Positions 9,505 to 18,265 of a stretch of 64,000 bases of DNA are shown here, in pieces (within the stretch, counting starts at the first letter, position 1; the number at the start of each line of letters is the position of its first letter). Both the position numbers and the translations under genes were made by a program. The notes under the pieces were generated by a model that was not told the origin of the DNA, did no database searches, and worked only from the letters and a program-made list of their open reading frames with translations. The stretch is taken from contig CAKVCK010000004.1 in assembly GCA_934725575.1 (NCBI GenBank), positions 1 through 64,000 of the forward strand. Reading direction: 5' to 3'. The DNA is from an uncultured Bacteroidales bacterium (lineage in GTDB: Bacteria > Bacteroidota > Bacteroidia > Bacteroidales > UBA932).

Positions 9505-9512
9505 TATCTTTA
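9505..9512 (+). promoter_or_regulatory. Possible promoter -7 box for the small membrane protein
   Basis: TATCTTTA matches TAnnTTTG at all but the last base, and a leader of about 55 nt follows. No clear -33 TTTG was seen. Confidence 0.4.
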
Positions 9513-9571
9513 CGCAAAGAACATCAGTTTGTTTATGGTGTTCCATTTATTAACCTATAATTATTGCACAT

Positions 9572-9931
9572 ATGACCAATTCTTCTCAACGTATCACCAG
9601 CACCATCAACCTTGGCGCTCTCGTGCTGATCAGTTCGTTCCTTCAGCACAACCGTGTTATCCAGTATGCCCTTCTGGCTGTGGCGGTGCTTATAGTGCTG
9701 CTCGGACTGATCTCCTTCATCAAGGGGCTGTCTCAAAAGAGGTTCAAACTGACAGACTTTCTCGCTCAGGATGACTGCGACTATGTCTCTTTGGGAATAT
9801 GGCTTCTGGTTACCAGCCTGCTGTTCTATCTCGGCCATCAGACCGGTGGATTCATTGCTCTGGGAATATTGATTCTCCTGTCTCTTGCCACCCTGCTGTG
9901 CAAAATCCTCCCTTCTGGGAAGACCGAATAG
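9572..9931 (+). CDS. Small integral membrane protein, unknown function
   Basis: A protein of 119 residues with three to four predicted membrane helices: INLGALVLISSFL, YALLAVAVLIVLLGLISF, ISLGIWLLVTSLLFYL-like and GFIALGILILLSLATLL. The connecting loops are short, with a charged segment QKRFKLTDFLAQDD in the middle. No family recognised. It is monocistronic, with locus 1's terminator upstream and a long perfect palindrome (9978-10011) downstream. Hydrophobicity and codon use support a real gene. Confidence 0.65.
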   Translation: MTNSSQRITSTINLGALVLISSFLQHNRVIQYALLAVAVLIVLLGLISFIKGLSQKRFKLTDFLAQDDCDYVSLGIWLLVTSLLFYLGHQTGGFIALGILILLSLATLLCKILPSGKTE

Positions 9932-9977
9932 CCGATCTTGAATATATTCGTGGAGTCTGAAACTCCCGCCTTTTTAT

Positions 9978-10011
9978 ATGAACACTTTTTGATACATCAA
10001 AAAGTGTTCAT
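9978..10011. repeat. Perfect 16-bp inverted repeat with 2-nt spacer
   Basis: Arm 9978-9993 (atgaacactttttgat) is exactly complementary to 9996-10011, with spacer ac. The arms are AT-rich and no T-run follows, so it is not a standard terminator. It lies between the small membrane protein and aspS. Confidence 0.85.
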
Positions 10012-10117
10012 AGTTTTGAACGGAATTTGGTGCATAGCGTTCTTTATCTATTTCGGGATTATCGATGACCACTGAATGAAAATCAGACATATTCAATCAT
10101 TCTTGGGGAGAATTTGC

Positions 10118-10125
10118 TAACTTTG
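10118..10125 (+). promoter_or_regulatory. aspS promoter -7 box
   Basis: TAACTTTG is a perfect TAnnTTTG match, 64 nt before the chosen aspS start. A TTCTTGG stretch near 10099-10105 may act as the upstream element. Confidence 0.6.
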
Positions 10126-10188
10126 CAGGTCGCAGGTCCGAGGGAAAGACGCGGGCCGCGGAAGGAAGAATATTCAAAACATATCAAT

Positions 10189-11964
10189 ATGTACAGATCA
10201 CACACATGCGGGGAACTCCGCATTGAGAATGTCGGGCAGAAGGTGACCCTTGCCGGTTGGGTGCAGAGGTCCAGAAAGCTCGGAGGAATGACTTTCATTG
10301 ACTTGCGTGACCGCTACGGCATCACCCAGCTCGTCCTTGAGGCAGACGCTGATGCTGCTTTGGTGGAGACAGCGACCTCGCTTGGCCGTGAATATGTCAT
10401 CCAGGCCACCGGTGAGGTTGTCGAGCGTCAGAGCAAGAACTCCAAGATGGACACCGGCGACATCGAGATCAGGCTTGAGGCGATCAACGTCCTCAACAAG
10501 TCAGTAACTCCTCCGTTCACGATCGAGGACGAGAGCGACGGCGGCGAGGATCTCCGCGCCAAATTCCGCTATCTGGATTTGAGAAGGAATCCGCTCCAGA
10601 AGGCGCTGGCCTTGAGGCACAAACTCGCCCACGAGGTGCGCAACTATCTTGATGGCCAAGGATTTATGGAGATCGAGACTCCGTACTTGATTAAGTCCAC
10701 CCCGGAGGGAGCCCGTGACTTCGTGGTCCCTTCAAGAATGAATCAGGGACAGTTCTACGCTCTCCCGCAGTCCCCTCAGACCTTCAAGCAGCTCCTGATG
10801 GTGGCCGGCTACGACCGCTATTTCCAGATTGTCCGCTGCTTCCGTGACGAGGACCTGCGCGCCGACCGTCAGCCGGAATTCACCCAGATCGACTGCGAGA
10901 TGTCCTTCGTCGAGCAGGAGGATGTTCTGAATATGTTCGAGGGAATGATGAGGACGATGTTCAAGAATGTCCTCGGAGTTGATATTCCTAACCCTATGCC
11001 TCGTATGAGCTGGTACGACGCTATGGACAAGTACGGTTCAGACAAACCGGATGTCCGTTTCGGAATGACCATCCACGAGATAACCGACAAAGTGAAAGGC
11101 AAGGGCTTCTCCGTTCTTGAGGATGCCGCCTACGTCGGAGCAATCGCGGTTCCGGGTGGCGCTGAATATACCCGCAAGCAGATTGATGAGCTGACCGAAT
11201 GGGTCAAGAGGCCTCAGGTCGGTGCCAAAGGCTTGATCTACATCAAGCTCAACGCTGATGGCTCAGTCAAGTCTTCCATTGACAAGTTCTACACTCCTGA
11301 CGAGTTGAAGGTCATCGCCGAGGCCGTTGAGGCCAAGACCGGCGACATCATCTTCGTTATGTCCGGTGACGGCAAGCGCAAGGTTCAGACTATGCTGGGC
11401 GTTCTGCGTATCGAGATGGGCAACAGGCTCGGCCTGCGTGACCCTAAGGTCTTCGCTCCGCTCTGGATCGTGGACTTCCCGCTTCTGGAATGGAGCGAGG
11501 AGGACGGCCGCTTCTACGCTATGCACCATCCGTTCACAGCCCCGAAGCCAGAGCATATGGAACTGTTCTACAGCGACAGGAAAGAGGATCTCGAAAGGGT
11601 TTGCGCCAATGCCTACGATTTCGTTCTGAACGGCACGGAGCTTGGGGGCGGCTCGATCCGAATCCACGACGCCGAGGTGCAGAAGAGAATGTTCGAGGTA
11701 CTTGGAATCAGTCCTGAAGAGGCTGAATATAAGTTCGGCTTCATCATCCACGCCTTCCAGTACGGCGCTCCGCCTCACGGAGGTCTTGCCTTCGGTTTCG
11801 ACCGTGTCTGCGCCCTCTTCGCCGGCAAGGAGTCCATCCGTGACTTTATCGCCTTCCCGAAGAACAACCAGGGCCGTGACGTGATGATCGACGCTCCGTC
11901 CAAGATCGACCAGACCCAGCTCGACGAGCTCAGTCTGGACATCCGCCCGCTTCCGGAGAAGTAA
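10189..11964 (+). CDS. aspS: Aspartate--tRNA ligase
   Basis: Class II synthetase that charges tRNA-Asp. The start at 10189 gives 591 residues beginning MYRSHTCGELR, the usual AspRS N-terminus. The open frame extends 25 codons upstream, but those codons overlap the promoter box and are not conserved-looking. Seen in order: an OB-fold anticodon-binding domain (VTLAGWVQRSRKLGGMTFIDLRD), motif 2 (FRDEDLRADRQPEFTQID), a bacterial GAD-type insertion in the middle, and motif 3 (GLAFGFDRV) near the C-terminus. The length is normal for bacterial AspRS. It is monocistronic, and a decayed queH follows. Confidence 0.98.
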   Translation: MYRSHTCGELRIENVGQKVTLAGWVQRSRKLGGMTFIDLRDRYGITQLVLEADADAALVETATSLGREYVIQATGEVVERQSKNSKMDTGDIEIRLEAINVLNKSVTPPFTIEDESDGGEDLRAKFRYLDLRRNPLQKALALRHKLAHEVRNYLDGQGFMEIETPYLIKSTPEGARDFVVPSRMNQGQFYALPQSPQTFKQLLMVAGYDRYFQIVRCFRDEDLRADRQPEFTQIDCEMSFVEQEDVLNMFEGMMRTMFKNVLGVDIPNPMPRMSWYDAMDKYGSDKPDVRFGMTIHEITDKVKGKGFSVLEDAAYVGAIAVPGGAEYTRKQIDELTEWVKRPQVGAKGLIYIKLNADGSVKSSIDKFYTPDELKVIAEAVEAKTGDIIFVMSGDGKRKVQTMLGVLRIEMGNRLGLRDPKVFAPLWIVDFPLLEWSEEDGRFYAMHHPFTAPKPEHMELFYSDRKEDLERVCANAYDFVLNGTELGGGSIRIHDAEVQKRMFEVLGISPEEAEYKFGFIIHAFQYGAPPHGGLAFGFDRVCALFAGKESIRDFIAFPKNNQGRDVMIDAPSKIDQTQLDELSLDIRPLPEK

Positions 11965-12050
11965 TTTACACTGAATATATTCACGCAGGCTCGGTGACCT
12001 TTGGCTGCTTTTCCAAATCGGTCTCGGCGCCTGCCTGTTTTTTTTACCGG

Positions 12051-12249
12051 ATGCCGAACAAGAATATTCATAAAAAAGGATTCGTTCCGGAGCCGCCGGA
12101 TGGCCGCGACTTGTCGAAGGAGCGCATCCTGCTGCATTGCTGCGGCGCACGGGCTGGAAACGATTGATGATGAATATGATCACTCCGCTTGGCTGGACTA
12201 TGTACAACCAAACGTTCTGTGGCTGTGAGTTCTCCGAACGGCACTGATG
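12051..12249 (+). pseudogene. queH: queH remnant (epoxyqueuosine reductase), internally deleted
   Basis: Three short pieces in different frames together resemble a QueH (DUF208) protein. From ATG 12051 the frame reads a leader, then LSKERILLHCC, the QueH N-terminal Cys-Cys motif, and stops at 12165-12167. A shifted frame around 12149-12200 reads ETIDDEYDHSAWLD, like the mid-protein segment. A third frame (about 12194-12249) reads MYNQTFCGCEFSERH, like the conserved C-terminal CGC motif. About 190-200 residues are expected, and only about 65 remain. I infer at least two internal deletions. The gene would have reduced epoxyqueuosine to queuosine in tRNA. Confidence 0.7.
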
Positions 12250-12250
12250 T

Positions 12251-12286
12251 AAAAAGGCCTCGCAGAGATTTCTGCAAGGCCTTTTT
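12251..12286 (-). terminator. Terminator of tRNA-Ser (also palindromic on the plus strand)
   Basis: A 10-bp outer stem (aaaaaggcct 12251-12260 with 12277-12286) and a 5-bp inner stem (gcaga/tctgc) lie directly after the tRNA 3' end. The transcript would end in U's. Confidence 0.85.
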
Positions 12287-12287
12287 G

Positions 12288-12374
12288 CGGAGAGAACGAG
12301 ATTCGAACTCGTGATACGGTTACCCGTATGCAGGTTTAGCAAACCTGTGGATTCAGCCACTCTCCCACCTCTCC
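12288..12374 (-). tRNA. tRNA-Ser (anticodon GCT)
   Basis: On the minus strand the sequence folds with a 7-bp acceptor (GGAGAGG with TCTCTCC, discriminator G), anticodon loop TTGCTAA, a long variable arm (GCATACGGGTAACCGTATC) typical of class II tRNA-Ser, and T arm ACGAGTTCGAATCTCGT. The CCA is not encoded. Confidence 0.95.
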
Positions 12375-12423
12375 GGATGTTCTGGCCGAATGGTTGTCAA
12401 ACCTTTCGTCGCTATTTGGACTA

Positions 12424-12431
12424 CAAAGATA
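12424..12431 (-). promoter_or_regulatory. tRNA-Ser promoter -7 box
   Basis: TATCTTTG on the minus strand, a perfect TAnnTTTG, 50 bp upstream of the tRNA 5' end. Confidence 0.6.
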
Positions 12432-12513
12432 CAAATTTTTCTTGTTTTCCAAGAATCTTGTGAAAAATCTCAACAAAAACTATTGCAAAAATCTCTGGAG
12501 TTGTATTGAAATA

Positions 12514-13269
12514 CTATTGCTTTAGTTTAAGAGTCAAGGCTACAAAATCCTCTACACTCAGACGTTCGGGGCGAAGATCGAAAACCGGATCGGGAAGAAG
12601 ATTCTGAGGAATCAACGGCTTAAGCGAATTGCGGAGCGTCTTGCGACGCTGGCCGAAAGCTGTCTTGACAACAGTCCGGAAAAGCTTTTCATCGCAGCCG
12701 AGGGCCGTGCGGGAATTTCGGGTGAGACGGATAACGGCGGACTGGACCTTAGGCGGAGGGTTGAACGCCCCGGAGCCCACAGTGAAAAGATATTCAATGT
12801 CGTACCACGCCTGAAGGAAGACCGACAGGATGCCGTAGGTTTTGGTGCCAGGCTTCTCGGCGATGCGCTCGGCGACCTCTTTCTGGATCATACAGACCAC
12901 CTCCGGAATCCGCTCGCGATGCTCAAGAATCTTGAAGAATATCTGTGAGGAGATATTATAAGGGAAATTGCCGATCACTGAATATTCCCCCTCGAATATT
13001 CCGTCAAGGTCCATCTTCAGGAAGTCGCCCTCGATCAGGTTATCTCCCAGCTTAGGATAATGCTTCTTCAGATAGACGACAGACTCGTTATCGATTTCTA
13101 TGACTTTCAATGCCAACTCAGGACGGGACAGCAGGTATTGGGTCAGGACTCCCATTCCCGGTCCGACCTCCAGCGCCTGATTTCCGGCAAGAGCTCCGAC
13201 TATGTTCTTTGCAATGCTCTGGTCAGTCAAAAAATGCTGCCCGAGCGCCTTTTTCGCGCGTACTTCCAT
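12514..13269 (-). CDS. rsmA: 16S rRNA (adenine(1518)-N6/adenine(1519)-N6)-dimethyltransferase
   Basis: A protein of 251 residues that dimethylates two adjacent adenines near the 3' end of 16S rRNA. It begins MEVRAKKALGQHFLTD, the family hallmark. The SAM-binding motif I is ALEVGPGMGVLTQYL, the acidic ligand segment is LKVIEIDNESVVYL, and the catalytic NFPYN motif lies in VIGNFPYNISSQIF. The C-terminal helical domain (FGQRRKTLRNSL) is present. It starts 24 nt downstream of the FAD/Fe-S dehydrogenase stop codon on the same strand. A perfect -7 promoter box sits only five bases before its ATG, which suggests a leaderless transcript. Confidence 0.97.
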   Translation of the reverse strand: MEVRAKKALGQHFLTDQSIAKNIVGALAGNQALEVGPGMGVLTQYLLSRPELALKVIEIDNESVVYLKKHYPKLGDNLIEGDFLKMDLDGIFEGEYSVIGNFPYNISSQIFFKILEHRERIPEVVCMIQKEVAERIAEKPGTKTYGILSVFLQAWYDIEYLFTVGSGAFNPPPKVQSAVIRLTRNSRTALGCDEKLFRTVVKTAFGQRRKTLRNSLKPLIPQNLLPDPVFDLRPERLSVEDFVALTLKLKQ

Positions 13270-13274
13270 AGGGA

Positions 13275-13282
13275 CAAAGATA
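13275..13282 (-). promoter_or_regulatory. Promoter -7 box immediately before rsmA
   Basis: TATCTTTG on the minus strand ends five bases before the rsmA ATG. If used, transcription would start at or next to the start codon. No clear -33 element was found. Confidence 0.45.
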
Positions 13283-13293
13283 CGGAATATTCC

Positions 13294-16209
13294 TTAAATT
13301 CTCTTTGCGGTGGTGCAGCGGTTGACGAGGTAGGCGATGGAAACGTACGGGATGCCGGAGTTGGTGGCGAGGCCGATCTCGCAGGTGCGGCTGTTGGAGT
13401 AGCCGACCGGGATGCCTTTGACCTGAGCTTTGAGCTTGCGGAGGGCGTACTTGTTGAGCTCCGGGTGGGTCATTCCTTTGTCGCCGGCGAAACCGCAGCA
13501 GCCCACGCCTTCGGGAACAATCACATTGGAGGAACACATACGGGCCAGCTCAAGCATCTTGTCGGTCTTGTGCATCAGGCGCATCGAGCAGGTGAGATGA
13601 ATGGCAACCGGGGTGTCGGTCTGGTGGAAGTCCAGTCTGTCAGCCAAGAACTCCAAGATAAACTCGGACGGTTCGTAAAGCCTCATCCTCTTGATCTCGT
13701 GCTTCATACGATGAAGGCACGGGCTTTGGTCGCAAAGAACCGGATAACGGCCTTCCTCGCTGGCCTTCCAAAGGGCATCCTCAAGTTCCTTGGTCTTTCT
13801 GTCGGCGATTTCGGGCATTCCTTTGCTTTCCCAGATCGTGCCGCAGCAAAGGGACGACATATTCTCCGGGAATATCACCTCGTAGCCTGCTTTGTTCAGA
13901 AGCGAGACCATCTCCTCGACGAGAGGTTTGTCCACGGCGTGGTGATGCTTCGGAAGGCCCATCATCTGGTTGATGCAGCTCGGGAAATAGACTACTTTGT
14001 TTGTCGAAGCGACCGCGGAACTTACCAAAGCCCTAAGCGACTTAGGAATATTGTAGGCCTTAGGCGTGGCCGGTGTCCAGAGCGGAAGCCGTATCACGCT
14101 GTGCAGCCATCTGCACAAACCGCTCATCGCCAAATCCCCCAGCACGGTCTCGCCGGCGGTAGCCATCCTGAGAGCCCCCTTGAGGCCACTCTTGACACCA
14201 GAATAATGTTTGGCGGTGAAATCCCAAACACCATAACCCAAAGTCCCCGCCGGCATATTCATTCGCCTCAACTGGTGGGTCAGGTCGGCCACATTGATGC
14301 CCATCGGGCAGGAAGTCGAGCAAAGGCCATCTCCGGCGCAAGTCTGCTCCCCGGCGTAGGAATATTCCTTCTCAAGCGTTTGAAGCCGAGCCTGTTCGGT
14401 GGCCGAAGGGTTCGACAACGCACGCAACGAAGTGATTTCCCGTTGCGTGGCGATTCTTGTCCTTGAAGATAGCGTGAACCCGCAGGACAGGCAATTCACC
14501 TCGCAGAATCCGCACTCGATGCACTTGTTCAGCTTCTTGTAGATTTCCGCCAGCTCAGGCTCGACAGCCTTGCCTTCATCCGTCCAAGGCTTCAGCACCG
14601 GCAGTGCCTTGAAGTTCCGAAGGAAGCACTTCGGATCGTCATTGAATATCACGCCCGGATTCAGAAGCCCGTGTGGGTCAAACAGTTCCTTCACACGTTT
14701 CATTATCCCGAACGCCTTCTCTCCCCACTCGTACGAGACGAACGGAGCCATATTCCTGCCCGTTCCGTGCTCAGCCTTCAGGGAACCGTCATATTTCCCG
14801 ACCACCATTTCCGCCACATCGCGGATCATCGCCTCGTAGCGGCTCACTTCCGCCTCAGAATCAAATGATTGGTTGATGATGAAATGGAAGTTGCCCTCAA
14901 GGGCGTGGCCGTAGATGCAGGAATCGTCGTAGCCGTGCCTGTCAAGCAGCGCCGACAGATCGACCGTCGCGTCAGGCAGATTCTCGATGTGGAAGGCGAT
15001 GTCCTCGATCAGGCAGGTCGTACCCTCGCGGCGCATTCCACCGACAGACGGAAATATGCCCGAACGGATCGCCCAGTACTTTCCCGTAACGGCAGGATCG
15101 CTGCTGAATATGAACGAGTTGCCCTCAGCGTCATTCAGCACGGCGAAACTATGCAGAACTTCGGAAAGCTTGCTGATGTTGGCATCCAAGTCCGCCTGGT
15201 CCGCACCCGTAACACGAAGCAGGAGAGCAGTCAGATCCTTGTCTGGATATTCATCAAGCATCGGGTCATCCACTGACGCAAGTGATCGTTTGTCAAGCAG
15301 TTCGGCTGCATCGAGCACCGCAGGGTCAATTTCTTTCTTGAGTTCCACGACGGCCTCGGCGGCTTCCCTTATCGTCCCGAAATAGACCATCGCCGACGCT
15401 TCCTTGGACGGCAGAGGCAGGGTATTCATCGTGACCTGGCTCATAAACGCCAACGTACCCTCGGAGCCGACCAGCAAATGGGCGATTATGTCGAACGGAT
15501 CTTCAAACCTGATGAAAGGGAATATGTTGAGTCCGGTGACGTTCTTTATTGAATATTTGTACCTTATGCGGTCGGAAAGTTCCTTGTCGGCAAGAATTTC
15601 GTTCCTCAATTCCTCTATTTTGCGAATGAATTCTGGATGACTGGCACGGAATGCATTTCGGGAGGCCTCATCGCCCGTGTCCAGAACCGTTCCGTCCATC
15701 AGCACTATCCGTACGCTCTCCAGTTCCTTGTCGCTGTTGGCGTGGGTTCCGCAGCTCATTCCGGAAGCGTTGTTCATCACGATTCCGCCGACCATACAGC
15801 TTCCGATCGAGGCCGGATCCGGGCCGAATTTCCGGCCGTAAGGTTTCAGGATGGCGTTCACCCTTGCCCCGATGATTCCCGGTTCGAGGGTTATCTCGGA
15901 AGCGTCCTCTGAGACCTTATACCTTTCCCAGTTCTTCCCGGCCACAATGAGCACGGAATCGCTGACAGACTGCCCCGAAAGGCTCGTTCCGGCGGCACGG
16001 AATGTCACAGGGACATCAAACTTCGATGCCGTCTCAAGGATCTTCGAGACTTCCTTCTCATTGGATGACCGGATGACAATCTTCGGCACAAGCCTGTAGA
16101 AACCAGCGTCGGTGCCCCAGGCGAAACGCCTCAACTCATCGGTGTAGAGTGCGTTTTTTGGCACGAATTTCCCCACTTCCTCAAGGAAACGTGAATATTT
16201 CTCTTCCAT
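13294..16209 (-). CDS. FAD-binding and (Fe-S)-binding dehydrogenase, YdiJ/GlcD-like
   Basis: A protein of 971 residues from the chosen start (MEEKYSRFLEEVGKF). The frame is open 39 codons further upstream, but that part overlaps the DUF456 gene. Seen in order: an FAD-binding type 4 domain (RAAGTSLSGQ at about 71-80, SCMVGGIVMNNASGM), an FAD-oxidase C-terminal domain, a ferredoxin-like region with CIECGFCEVNC (about 562-572) and CAGDGLCSTSCP (about 622-633), and two CCG cysteine-rich motifs (LCCGTIWES about 786, GCCGFAGDKG about 902). This architecture fits D-2-hydroxyacid dehydrogenases such as E. coli YdiJ, which oxidises D-2-hydroxyglutarate. D-lactate or glycolate are alternative substrates. 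It lies 2 nt after the DUF456 gene. Confidence 0.9.
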   Translation of the reverse strand: MEEKYSRFLEEVGKFVPKNALYTDELRRFAWGTDAGFYRLVPKIVIRSSNEKEVSKILETASKFDVPVTFRAAGTSLSGQSVSDSVLIVAGKNWERYKVSEDASEITLEPGIIGARVNAILKPYGRKFGPDPASIGSCMVGGIVMNNASGMSCGTHANSDKELESVRIVLMDGTVLDTGDEASRNAFRASHPEFIRKIEELRNEILADKELSDRIRYKYSIKNVTGLNIFPFIRFEDPFDIIAHLLVGSEGTLAFMSQVTMNTLPLPSKEASAMVYFGTIREAAEAVVELKKEIDPAVLDAAELLDKRSLASVDDPMLDEYPDKDLTALLLRVTGADQADLDANISKLSEVLHSFAVLNDAEGNSFIFSSDPAVTGKYWAIRSGIFPSVGGMRREGTTCLIEDIAFHIENLPDATVDLSALLDRHGYDDSCIYGHALEGNFHFIINQSFDSEAEVSRYEAMIRDVAEMVVGKYDGSLKAEHGTGRNMAPFVSYEWGEKAFGIMKRVKELFDPHGLLNPGVIFNDDPKCFLRNFKALPVLKPWTDEGKAVEPELAEIYKKLNKCIECGFCEVNCLSCGFTLSSRTRIATQREITSLRALSNPSATEQARLQTLEKEYSYAGEQTCAGDGLCSTSCPMGINVADLTHQLRRMNMPAGTLGYGVWDFTAKHYSGVKSGLKGALRMATAGETVLGDLAMSGLCRWLHSVIRLPLWTPATPKAYNIPKSLRALVSSAVASTNKVVYFPSCINQMMGLPKHHHAVDKPLVEEMVSLLNKAGYEVIFPENMSSLCCGTIWESKGMPEIADRKTKELEDALWKASEEGRYPVLCDQSPCLHRMKHEIKRMRLYEPSEFILEFLADRLDFHQTDTPVAIHLTCSMRLMHKTDKMLELARMCSSNVIVPEGVGCCGFAGDKGMTHPELNKYALRKLKAQVKGIPVGYSNSRTCEIGLATNSGIPYVSIAYLVNRCTTAKRI

Positions 16210-16211
16210 AT

Positions 16212-16706
16212 TCAAGTAAGATACACTACTATGTAATACATCATCATTCCGCTGGCAATCAGCTTGATGCCGGTCCCGCAGAGGAATCCCATAAAGGCTC
16301 CGAGGGCGGATTTGGCGGATTCCCATCCGTTCTTGTCAGCGAAAATCAACTCGGCGAGAAACGCTCCAAGAAGAGTGCCGAGAATGATTCCGACAGGCGG
16401 GACGAAGAGACCGACAAGCATTCCGGCCATAGCTCCCCGGCCCGCTGCTTTCGTCCCGCCCGTGACCTTGGTGAACCAGGACGGCACGATGTAGTCAATG
16501 ACCGTCACGGCCACAGTGATTCCCAGCCAGACGAGCAGGAATGTCAGCGACATCGGGTCTCCGGCCCCGTTCGTGCCTTTGCCCCAGAAATAGAGAATCA
16601 TCAGCCCGACCCAACTGACAGGAGGACCAGGCAATGCGGGAACAACGCTCCCGATGATGCCGACCACTCCTGCCAGCACGGCAAGGATGATGACCAAAAC
16701 GCTCAT
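16212..16706 (-). CDS. DUF456-family integral membrane protein
   Basis: A protein of 164 residues from MSVLVIILAVLAGVVG. The open frame runs 20 codons further up, but that would overlap the aminopeptidase end and spoil the N-terminal helix. Four or five glycine-rich membrane helices are seen, with PALPGPPVSWVGLMILYF and GMLVGLFVPPVGIILGTLLGAF, the two duplicated glycine-rich hairpins of DUF456. Function unknown. It sits in a three-gene minus-strand operon (pepP-like, DUF456, FAD/Fe-S dehydrogenase) with a 2-nt gap downstream. Confidence 0.85.
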   Translation of the reverse strand: MSVLVIILAVLAGVVGIIGSVVPALPGPPVSWVGLMILYFWGKGTNGAGDPMSLTFLLVWLGITVAVTVIDYIVPSWFTKVTGGTKAAGRGAMAGMLVGLFVPPVGIILGTLLGAFLAELIFADKNGWESAKSALGAFMGFLCGTGIKLIASGMMMYYIVVYLT

Positions 16707-16743
16707 TGAATATTCAAGGCTTGAAATACGCGAGACAATCCGG

Positions 16744-18186
16744 CTACGCCATAGCGGCCTCGACATCGTCCGGCTGGATCGGAAGGCGGTTCGGGCCTGT
16801 GCGGCGCGCGCCGTCCTCTGTCACAAGCACATCGTCCTCCAGACGGATGCCACCGAAGTCGAGGTAGTCGTGCTCCAGCTTGTAATAGTTCACGAAGCCC
16901 TTGTCGCGCTTCTCGCTCTTCCATTTCTCGATGAGGGCCGGAATGAAGTATATTCCCGGCTCATCGGTGATGACATTGCCTGACGCAAGCTTGCGGGCCA
17001 TTCTGAGGCTGCCCAGACCGAGCTGCGTCGAACGTTTCTGGTCCGGATCGTAGCCTACGAGATCCTCTCCGAGGTCCTCCATATCGTGAACGTCAAGTCC
17101 CATATTGTGTCCGAGTCCGTGCGGTTGGAAGAGCCCGGCGATGCCTTCGTGAAGCATATTGTCCAGATTGCCGCGCACGATGTCCAGCGAGCGGAGATCC
17201 TCCAGCATCAGCTTGGCAACGGCCAGATGAACGTCCCTATAGGCCACCCCCGGCTTTGTAAGTTTGAACGCCAGCTCGTTGCAGTCACAGACGATCTGGT
17301 AGATGTCCCTCTGCTTCTGGGTGAACTTCCCGCTGGTCGGCAGGGTACGGGTGAAATCCGAGGCGTAGTGCATATTGTTCTCGGCACCGGCATCAATCAC
17401 CATCAACTTGCCCGGCTCGATAACCTTGTCGTGCAGATGATTATGCAGGGTCTCACCATGCTGTGTGAGAATCGTCGGGAACGACACGCCCCAACCTTCG
17501 CTGAGGGTCACACCCTCCATCTTCCCTACAATCTCCTGCTCGATGATCCCGACCTTGACGCTGTTGCGGGCCACAGTATGCATCCTCTGTCCGAGAGCTC
17601 CGGCATCGTCGATCTGCTCGATCTCGCACTGTTCCTTGACAAGCCTCATCGAGATGACAGCCTGCACGAGTTCCTTGGAGGCGTGCTTGCCGCCGTCCTC
17701 GTCGATAGGGGCGACACGGGCCACATCCTCATTGGATATTCCCACAAGGGCGGCGAGTTTCATCGTGTTGTAGTAGCGGCTCGGAGGAAGGAAATGAATA
17801 TTCCTGCCTGTGGCCAAAGCCTTTGTGACGGCGATGTTCAGTGAACCGTAAGATGCTGAGTGACTTACGCCGACCTCGGCGGCCTTTGATGCGACCGAAG
17901 GCTGAGGTCCCATCCAGATGATGTCACCGATCTCCACATCATCGGCGAAGATGGTCTCCTCTCCGCTGTCGAGGTCCAGAATGGCCGCGTAGCGTGGCTC
18001 GTCGAGACCGAAATAATACAGCCAGGATGAGTCCTGACGGAATTTATAGGCGTTGTCCTTGTACTGGGCGGCCGCTTCGACATTGCCCACGAACAGGGCT
18101 ATTCCACGCTTCCCCTGCGGAGCGGTCTGCGCCATCTTCTCCAGCAGAGCCTTGCGTCTTGCGATGTAGATCTCTTTTGCGAACAT
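16744..18186 (-). CDS. pepP: Xaa-Pro aminopeptidase (M24B family)
   Basis: A protein of 480 residues. The N-terminal creatinase-like domain (about 1-190) includes FRQDSSWLYYFGLDEPRYAA. The C-terminal pita-bread catalytic domain shows the five expected metal ligands: Asp in MVIDAGAE, Asp in ASDFTRT, His in PHGLGHNMG, Glu in ITDEPGIY and Glu in GGIRLEDDVLV. It removes N-terminal residues before proline, probably in the cytoplasm because no signal peptide is seen. First gene of a minus-strand operon with its own promoter at 18266-18273. Confidence 0.93.
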   Translation of the reverse strand: MFAKEIYIARRKALLEKMAQTAPQGKRGIALFVGNVEAAAQYKDNAYKFRQDSSWLYYFGLDEPRYAAILDLDSGEETIFADDVEIGDIIWMGPQPSVASKAAEVGVSHSASYGSLNIAVTKALATGRNIHFLPPSRYYNTMKLAALVGISNEDVARVAPIDEDGGKHASKELVQAVISMRLVKEQCEIEQIDDAGALGQRMHTVARNSVKVGIIEQEIVGKMEGVTLSEGWGVSFPTILTQHGETLHNHLHDKVIEPGKLMVIDAGAENNMHYASDFTRTLPTSGKFTQKQRDIYQIVCDCNELAFKLTKPGVAYRDVHLAVAKLMLEDLRSLDIVRGNLDNMLHEGIAGLFQPHGLGHNMGLDVHDMEDLGEDLVGYDPDQKRSTQLGLGSLRMARKLASGNVITDEPGIYFIPALIEKWKSEKRDKGFVNYYKLEHDYLDFGGIRLEDDVLVTEDGARRTGPNRLPIQPDDVEAAMA

Positions 18187-18265
18187 ATTCTTAGGTCTTT
18201 ATGTGATTTGAACTTCCGTAAGCCTTGGAGCCACAGTGTCCCCACCGGCACCAAAGCCTCAATCA

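Noticed and set aside
9375..9560. A 61-codon open frame between locus 1 and the small membrane protein
   Set aside because: It overlaps the terminator and the promoter of the next gene and has no domain or signal.
12064..12150. Resemblance of ttgtcgaagg near 12111-12120 to the REP core
   Set aside because: The segment reads as QueH coding remnant (LSKERILLHCC) and lacks the paired arms.
13060..14466. A 468-codon plus-strand open frame over rsmA and the FAD/Fe-S dehydrogenase
   Set aside because: Antisense shadow. The minus-strand proteins have clear family motifs, and this frame has low-complexity, non-domain sequence.
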